This document shows, in pieces, positions 41,189 through 45,966 of a stretch of DNA of 45,966 bases. The DNA is taken from assembly GCA_964537875.1 (NCBI GenBank), contig CAZIDN010000028.1, positions 1 through 45,966 of the forward strand, in the 5' to 3' direction. The translations under genes and the position numbers were made by a program. The notes beneath the pieces were generated by a model, which was not told where the DNA came from, did no database searches, and worked only from the letters and a program-made list of their open reading frames with translations. The stretch comes from JAPKZH01 sp964537875. Its GTDB lineage: Bacteria > Acidobacteriota > Aminicenantia > Aminicenantales > UBA4085. Numbering within the stretch: the stretch's first letter is position 1; each line of letters starts with the position of its first letter.

Positions 41189-43288
41189 ATGGATAAAAAG
41201 ATCGTCCGTGGCATCCTTGTCGGGGCCGCATCGTTCGGCATCGGTTTCGCCCTTTTTGCCCTCCATTTCTTCCAGGCGCTCGAGTGGAAATCCTGGGACT
41301 CAAGGCTCCGCCTTTTTTCGAGCCGCAGCCGTGCCAACCAGGACATCGTCCTGGTCCTGGTCGACCAGGAAAGCCTGGATATCTATGAGAAGCAGCAGGG
41401 CCTGCCCTGGCCTTGGCCGCGGGAAATGTACGGTTATCTCATCAAGTATCTGAAAACGGGCGGAGCCAAGGCCTGCTTTTTCGATATCGCCATGACGGAA
41501 ACCTCTCAATTCAGGCCTGCCGACGATCAGAACCTGGCAGAGGCGATGAACGTGGCCGGGAATGTCCTTTGCCCGATATTCTTGAGCGAGGAAGAAAAGG
41601 AGAGCGATGAAGCTGCAGCTTCTCTTCTCGGCCGTTTCTCGCGGCAGGCCGGCGCTATTCCCGTTTCAAAAGAGACGTTTCGTTCCGTCACCCTGCCCTT
41701 GGGGCTTTATCTCCAAGCGGCGAAGGGAGTGGGCAATGTCGCTGTAAAGCCGGACGGGGACGGGATCTACCGCCGCCTTCCTCTTCTTTATTTATATAAA
41801 GGCATAATCCTGCCGTCCGCCTACTTGGCCATTACGGATTTCGTGAGAGGCGGTTTCGCTGGCGGAACCATCCCCACGGATGACCAGGGCCGGATGATTA
41901 TCCATTTCTTCGGGCCGACCGGAACATCCACGACCCCCGGAACATACAAGACCTATCCGATCGCGACTCTCATCAACTCCTGGGCTCAGCTCCAGGAGGG
42001 CAAAACACCGCAGATTCCGGCGCAGGAATTCGCCGGAAAAATCGTCCTCGTCGGGCTCAGCGCCGTCGGCCTGCATGACTTGAAATCCAGCCCACTCAGC
42101 GCCGTCATTCCCGGCACCGAGATCCAGGCCGCCGCCTTGGATACGCTTCTCAATCATCATTTCGTCCGTGTCCCTCCCATGGAGATCGCCTTCATCCTGG
42201 CCTTCGTGGTGGCCCTGATCGCCGGGATATCTGTGTCGCTGCTCCATAAGACCTGGAGGATCACCTTGGCCTTTCTCGTCTGCCTGGCCGTGCCCTGGGC
42301 CGCCGCCTGCGCCGCGTTTCTTGGTGGATACTGGCTGGACTTCGTTTTTCCCGAATTCGCCGTTCTGTTGACTTTGACCGGAGCCGCTGCCCTCAACTAC
42401 AGCATCGAGGGCAAAGAGCGAAGATTCATCAAGAGCGTCTTTCGCCACTACCTGAGCCCCGCCGTAATCGAACGGATCATCGAGAATCCGAATCTTCTCC
42501 AATTGGGCGGCGAGAAGCGGGAGATCACCTCGTTTTTCTCGGACGTCGCCGGCTTTACTTCGCTTTCGGAGAAGATGGCGCCCGAAGAGATGGTGAAGCT
42601 CTTGAATGCTTATCTCTCGGCGATGACGGACATCATCCTCGATGCCGGCGGAACGCTCGATAAGTACGAGGGCGATGCCATCGTCGCCTTCTGGAACGCG
42701 CCTCTGGATGAGCCCGACCACGCCCTGAAAGCCTGCCGGGCCGCCTTGGAATGCCAGAGGCGGCTCAAGGAGCTCAGGCCGGAATTCTTGAAGCGCTACG
42801 GCCACGAGATCACCATGCGCATCGGCCTCAATTCCGGCCCGGCCGTCGTCGGGAACATGGGTTCCAGCCGGCGCTTCGACTACACGGCCATGGGCGACAC
42901 GATCAACCTGGCGGCCAGGCTCGAGAGCGCCTGCAAGCAATATCAGGTTTCGATCCTGGCCGGTGAAAATACCTACGGGAATTTAAAAGACACGCTCGCC
43001 GCCCGGGAAGCGGACATCATCAGAGTCGTCGGCAAACAGATCCCCGTCAGGATTTTCCACATCATCGGAGAGATGGAGAAGCTGACGCCGATCCAAAGGG
43101 AAAAGATCGACATTTTTCATCAGGGGCTCGAGGCCTATCGAGAACAGGATTGGGACCGGGCAATGGCGCTGTTTGGCCAATTGACAGATGATCCTCTGGC
43201 GGCGATCTATATCGACCGCTGCCGGAACTTCAAGCTGAATCCGCCTCCTAAGCAATGGGACACGATCTATGGCTTAAAAATAAAATGA
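41189..43288 (+). CDS. CHASE2-domain class III adenylate cyclase
   Basis: 699 residues. An N-terminal membrane helix, an extracytoplasmic CHASE2 sensor (about 35-325), three membrane helices (about 332-405), then a class III cyclase domain (about 440-620). FFSDVAGF (Asp452) and KYEGDAIVAF (Asp496) bind metal. Lys492 and Asp570 (TAMGDTIN) are the adenine-selecting pair, and Asn573 and Arg577 are the transition-state residues, so ATP is the expected substrate. A helical C-terminal tail (about 640-690) follows. It lies two genes upstream of a channel with a cyclic-nucleotide-binding domain. Confidence 0.93.
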   Translation: MDKKIVRGILVGAASFGIGFALFALHFFQALEWKSWDSRLRLFSSRSRANQDIVLVLVDQESLDIYEKQQGLPWPWPREMYGYLIKYLKTGGAKACFFDIAMTETSQFRPADDQNLAEAMNVAGNVLCPIFLSEEEKESDEAAASLLGRFSRQAGAIPVSKETFRSVTLPLGLYLQAAKGVGNVAVKPDGDGIYRRLPLLYLYKGIILPSAYLAITDFVRGGFAGGTIPTDDQGRMIIHFFGPTGTSTTPGTYKTYPIATLINSWAQLQEGKTPQIPAQEFAGKIVLVGLSAVGLHDLKSSPLSAVIPGTEIQAAALDTLLNHHFVRVPPMEIAFILAFVVALIAGISVSLLHKTWRITLAFLVCLAVPWAAACAAFLGGYWLDFVFPEFAVLLTLTGAAALNYSIEGKERRFIKSVFRHYLSPAVIERIIENPNLLQLGGEKREITSFFSDVAGFTSLSEKMAPEEMVKLLNAYLSAMTDIILDAGGTLDKYEGDAIVAFWNAPLDEPDHALKACRAALECQRRLKELRPEFLKRYGHEITMRIGLNSGPAVVGNMGSSRRFDYTAMGDTINLAARLESACKQYQVSILAGENTYGNLKDTLAAREADIIRVVGKQIPVRIFHIIGEMEKLTPIQREKIDIFHQGLEAYREQDWDRAMALFGQLTDDPLAAIYIDRCRNFKLNPPPKQWDTIYGLKIK

Positions 43289-43302
43289 AAGGAAGGGCCG
43301 GC

Positions 43303-44121
43303 ATGGAGCTTGAGTTTTGGGGCGTGAGGGGGACCGTTCCTGTTTCGGGCAGGCTTTTTCTGAAGTTCGGCGGGCGCACCGCCTGCGCCTCGTTGATGAC
43401 CGATTCCGAAGAGAAGTTGATTATCGATGCCGGAACTGGAATCCGCGGACTCGGAGGAATGTTCAAAACGGAGGACAACCGGAAGACGCTCCGCATCACC
43501 CTGCTGCTCACCCATTTCCATCTGGACCATGTCATCGGCCTTCCTTTTTTCGAGCCGCTTTTTTCGCCGGACGCAGAAATCGTTTTTTATTCCTTCACTG
43601 AGCCGGAAGAAACGGAAGGGAATCTCCGCCGCTTATTGTCCGGCGGCCTGTTCCCAGTGGAGCTGGATCAGACGCCTTCCAGAAAGATTTATAAAAAAGC
43701 GGAGGCAGAAGGTTTTTTTATCGGCGGCGTCAAGGTCACGACCTGCCCTTTACACCATCCGCAGGGGAGCGTGGCCTACAAGTTGGAAACCGATGGCCGG
43801 TCTGTCGTCTTCGCCACGGATACGGAGCATCCGGAAACGGGAGTCGATGAACGACTGGCCGCATTCGCCCACGGCGCCTCGTACTTGATCTATGATGCGA
43901 CTTTCACGCCCGAGGAGTATGAATCCGAATACCGCGGCTGGGGGCACAGCACATGGGAGGCGGGGACGAAAATCGCCCGGCGGGCGGGCGTTAGGAAACT
44001 GCTGTTGTCCCATTTCAACCCCGACCATTCCGACCAAAAGATCCGGGAAATCCTGCGCCTGGCCCGGAAAGAATTTCCGCGTTCGGACTGCGCCCGGGAG
44101 GGGATGCGTTTAAAAATTTGA
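43303..44121 (+). CDS. Metallo-beta-lactamase-fold hydrolase
   Basis: 272 residues. LIIDAGTGIRGLG, LLTHFHLDHVIGLPFF (HxHxDH-type metal site), CPLHHPQGSVAYKLE, VVFATDTEH (metal-bridging Asp) and a late LLLSHFNPDHSD. The start is ATG 43303, preceded by AGGAAGG; in-frame ATGs at 43255 and 43285 overlap the cyclase end. Placement between an adenylate cyclase and a cNMP-binding channel makes a cyclic-nucleotide phosphodiesterase role attractive, but that is inference; RNA- or phosphonate-type hydrolases share these motifs. Confidence 0.8.
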   Translation: MELEFWGVRGTVPVSGRLFLKFGGRTACASLMTDSEEKLIIDAGTGIRGLGGMFKTEDNRKTLRITLLLTHFHLDHVIGLPFFEPLFSPDAEIVFYSFTEPEETEGNLRRLLSGGLFPVELDQTPSRKIYKKAEAEGFFIGGVKVTTCPLHHPQGSVAYKLETDGRSVVFATDTEHPETGVDERLAAFAHGASYLIYDATFTPEEYESEYRGWGHSTWEAGTKIARRAGVRKLLLSHFNPDHSDQKIREILRLARKEFPRSDCAREGMRLKI

Positions 44122-44162
44122 TCGATCGTCCATAAAATCATATCCATGGAGACCAAACGCCC

Positions 44163-45785
44163 ATGACAAACCCGAATCCCACCCAAACCGCTCTCTTTCA
44201 GGACCTGGCGATTTTTCTGGTCGCCCTGGTCGCCGCCCTCGCCCTCTATTTTTTGGCCCGGCTCTTCTTGGCCAAATTTTCGATCTCCAGGCAAAAAGCC
44301 GGAGGCGCCTTTTTCTCGCGTCTCAGCCTTCCCATCATTATTCTCCTGGTTGTGTTCATTCTTAATGCGGTCGCGCTGCCCATCAGTCCGAAATTCCGCA
44401 ATTATCTGGATGCAGCCTTTGTCTTCGGGATCCTCTTCTTCATAATCCGCTTTTTCGATGCCGCCCTGTTTTCCTGGTATAAGCGGAAGCAGAAGCCATT
44501 TCCGCTGCCGGACGTCCTGCGCGGCTTGATCCTGGGGGTCATTTATCTGCTGGTGCTGTTTGCGGTCCTCAAGAACATCGTCCATGTCAACATCACGCCG
44601 TTCTTGGCCACATCGGCGATTTTGACCATGGTCCTGGGCCTGGCCTTTCAGGGGGTTCTCAGCAATATCCTGGCGGGGATGTCGCTCCATTTCACGAAAT
44701 CGTTCAGCCGGGGAGACTGGGTGGGGATCGGGCCGCATGAAGGCGTCGTCGTGGACACCAATTGGCGGGAGACGCGGATTCAAGACCGCCAGTCCAACAT
44801 CATCGTCCTTCCTAACAATATCGTGGCCTCGGAAAAGATCACTAATTTTTCCCAGCCCGATCTCAAAACGGCGCTGATCCTGCCTTTTAAAATTAGCTAC
44901 AAAGCCCCGGCGGCCGATGTGCTTCGGACCTTGGTCGAGGCGGCCCGGGATTGCCCCGATGTGCTGAAGGCCCCAGCCCCCCTGGCCTATATAACAAGCT
45001 ATGATGATATCGGAGTCTCCTATCTCCTCAAATTCTGGATCACGGATTTTGCCCGGAAAGACCCAATTATCACCGATGTCGGAAGGCTGGCCTGGTACAA
45101 ATTGCGGCGGAAGAATATCGAGATCGCCATAGCCCTTGGCGATCAAGTCCGGGACGCGCTGGCGGCCGTCCGTGAAAAACCGGCCGGCCGGGTGGAGCCC
45201 GTCGGACCCGCCACAGAGAGCGAGCGGGAAAGGACATTCCTGGACCTGATGTATTCATCCTTCCTGCGCGGCGGTCCAGGAGAAGAGGCGGAAGACCTGA
45301 TTGTCAGCGAAAAAGAGCTGCGGTCCCTGGCGTCTATGGTGGACCGGCATGCTTACACAAAAGGCGAAGTCCTTTTCCGGCAGGGAGACAAAGGGACGAG
45401 CAGTTATGTCGTGGCCAAGGGCAAGGTCCACGGGGAAATCGTCTATGAAGAGGGCGGAAAAAAGTTCCTCTCGGAGTTCACGGTCGGACCCGGAGGCATT
45501 TTCGGCGAAATGTCTTTATTTACGGGAATGCCGCGAACGGCGACGGGAATCGTCGAAGAGGAGTCCGAGCTTCTGGAGATCAGGGCGGAAGACTTCGCCG
45601 TTCTTCTCGACCAGATCCCGGCGCTGGCCGAGGTGATCGCCGAGACCGTCAGCGCCCGCAACGAGCAGAACCTCGAGTTTTTGCGAAAGATCAAGGAGCT
45701 GTCCGAGAAGGACATCCAGGCCGGCACGAACAAGAAATCCATCCTCGAGCATTTGAGGAGTTTCGTCCGGGGCTTGAGAAAATAG
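44163..45785 (+). CDS. MscS-family channel with C-terminal cyclic-nucleotide-binding domain
   Basis: 540 residues. Four or five membrane helices (about 12-175), with the pore helix and beta domain in AFQGVLSNILAGMSLHFTKS and FSRGDWVGIGPHEGVVVD, then the MscS alpha-beta domain (about 185-340). A cyclic-nucleotide-binding domain follows (about 385-495): FRQGDKGTSSYVVAKGKV, then FGEMSLFTGMPRTATG, whose Gly-Glu and Arg-Thr match the phosphate-binding cassette. This is the bacterial cyclic-nucleotide-gated MscS layout. Coupled by context to the cyclase two genes upstream. Confidence 0.9.
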   Translation: MTNPNPTQTALFQDLAIFLVALVAALALYFLARLFLAKFSISRQKAGGAFFSRLSLPIIILLVVFILNAVALPISPKFRNYLDAAFVFGILFFIIRFFDAALFSWYKRKQKPFPLPDVLRGLILGVIYLLVLFAVLKNIVHVNITPFLATSAILTMVLGLAFQGVLSNILAGMSLHFTKSFSRGDWVGIGPHEGVVVDTNWRETRIQDRQSNIIVLPNNIVASEKITNFSQPDLKTALILPFKISYKAPAADVLRTLVEAARDCPDVLKAPAPLAYITSYDDIGVSYLLKFWITDFARKDPIITDVGRLAWYKLRRKNIEIAIALGDQVRDALAAVREKPAGRVEPVGPATESERERTFLDLMYSSFLRGGPGEEAEDLIVSEKELRSLASMVDRHAYTKGEVLFRQGDKGTSSYVVAKGKVHGEIVYEEGGKKFLSEFTVGPGGIFGEMSLFTGMPRTATGIVEEESELLEIRAEDFAVLLDQIPALAEVIAETVSARNEQNLEFLRKIKELSEKDIQAGTNKKSILEHLRSFVRGLRK

Positions 45786-45898
45786 GGGGGTCGCCGTCGG
45801 CGGGGCATAGGGATGCACTGCGGGCGTCGCGATGCAGCGTCCGTGTCACACAGCTTTAATTTTAATGCGGAATTTACTTTCTTTTGTCATCGATCCGA

Positions 45899-45927
45899 TT
45901 GCAAAATCAGGGGCAATCCGCTATATT
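45899..45927 (+). promoter_or_regulatory. Promoter of the tRNA gene at the window end
   Basis: TTGCAA 45899-45904, 17-base spacer, TATATT 45922-45927; the predicted start near 45934 is 16 bases before the tRNA. The 113 bases between the channel stop and this box hold no recognisable gene. Confidence 0.5.
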
Positions 45928-45949
45928 GAATCCGCGATAAACGCAGGGT

Positions 45950-45966
45950 GCGCCTGTAGCTCAGTA
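45950..45966 (+). tRNA. 5' part of a tRNA gene, cut by the window end (possibly tRNA-Arg)
   Basis: GCGCCTG-TA-GCTC-AGTA fits a 7-base acceptor strand, U8-A9, the D-stem 5' strand and A14-G15. Only 17 bases are in the window, so the anticodon is unseen. The GCGCC start is common in bacterial tRNA-Arg, but identity is a guess. Confidence 0.7.

Noticed and set aside
45786..45898. Possible terminator hairpin after the MscS-type channel
   Set aside because: Only weak, imperfect GC pairings with no T-run; not enough to call.

Overview
The window looks like a chromosomal segment of a Gram-negative anaerobe from the Acidobacteriota / Candidatus Aminicenantes neighbourhood. That placement is an inference. 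It rests on an acidobacterial-type VWFA-related protein, an Oar-like TonB-dependent receptor with an N-terminal carboxypeptidase-regulatory domain, a sulfatase-fold/TPR fusion, ExbB/ExbD, hydrogenase maturation genes and a fairly GC-rich base composition. No 16S or ribosomal gene is present to settle it.

Layout. 1-5.6 kb (+): end of an exported hypothetical protein, a VWFA-related exported protein, two tiny ORFs behind a good sigma70-type promoter, and a membrane sulfatase-fold/TPR protein. 6.0-16.5 kb (-): one tightly packed run, hypC-hypD-hypE-six-hairpin glycosidase lipoprotein-gamma-glutamyltransferase-M14-like deacylase-small protein, followed by a large TonB-dependent receptor. 17.0-23.4 kb (+): isoprenoid/envelope cluster uppS-cdsA-dxr-rseP-ispG-larE. 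23.7-24.5 kb (-): nucleoside phosphorylase-like gene, divergent from a ParB-like plus SPL-like radical-SAM pair (+, 24.5-26.7 kb). 26.7-33.3 kb (-): exbB-exbD, then ychF-like-tgt-yajC-secD-secF. 33.9-36.2 kb: lepB (+) facing a membrane phosphatase-fold protein (-) that has lost its catalytic residues. 36.7-45.8 kb (+): SAM-hydroxide-adenosyltransferase-like, recD2, SH3 protein, M48 lipoprotein, CHASE2 adenylate cyclase, metallo-beta-lactamase-fold protein, and an MscS channel with a cyclic-nucleotide-binding domain. The window ends inside the 5' part of a tRNA gene.

The most unusual content is intergenic. Four gene boundaries (about 5.7, 21.1, 23.4 and 36.3 kb) carry copies of one 180-190-bp branched palindrome. 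It has a central arm around an ATGAATTCAT palindrome and two side hairpins built from two module types, enclosed by a GGACACTCTTGG / CCAAGAGTGTCC stem. Side-arm sequences change between copies while pairing is kept, and one copy is inverted relative to another. Each core is nested in an outer pair of inverted arms that is private to that copy. In three of the four, one outer arm contains the stop codon of the adjacent gene. A related degenerate copy lies before uppS, and shorter repeat families occupy the hypC/uppS, ychF/lepB and pre-36.7-kb intergenic regions. I know of no described element with this architecture, but I could not search.

Second theme: several predicted promoters (perfect TTGACA-N17-TATAAT for uppS; TTGACA-N17-TTTACT for ychF; TTGACC-N17-TATCAT for the 36.7-kb operon) sit so close to the start codon that transcription would begin at or next to the ATG, suggesting leaderless mRNAs. 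Third theme: the adenylate cyclase and the cNMP-binding mechanosensitive channel, two genes apart in one operon, suggest a local cAMP-gated channel circuit.
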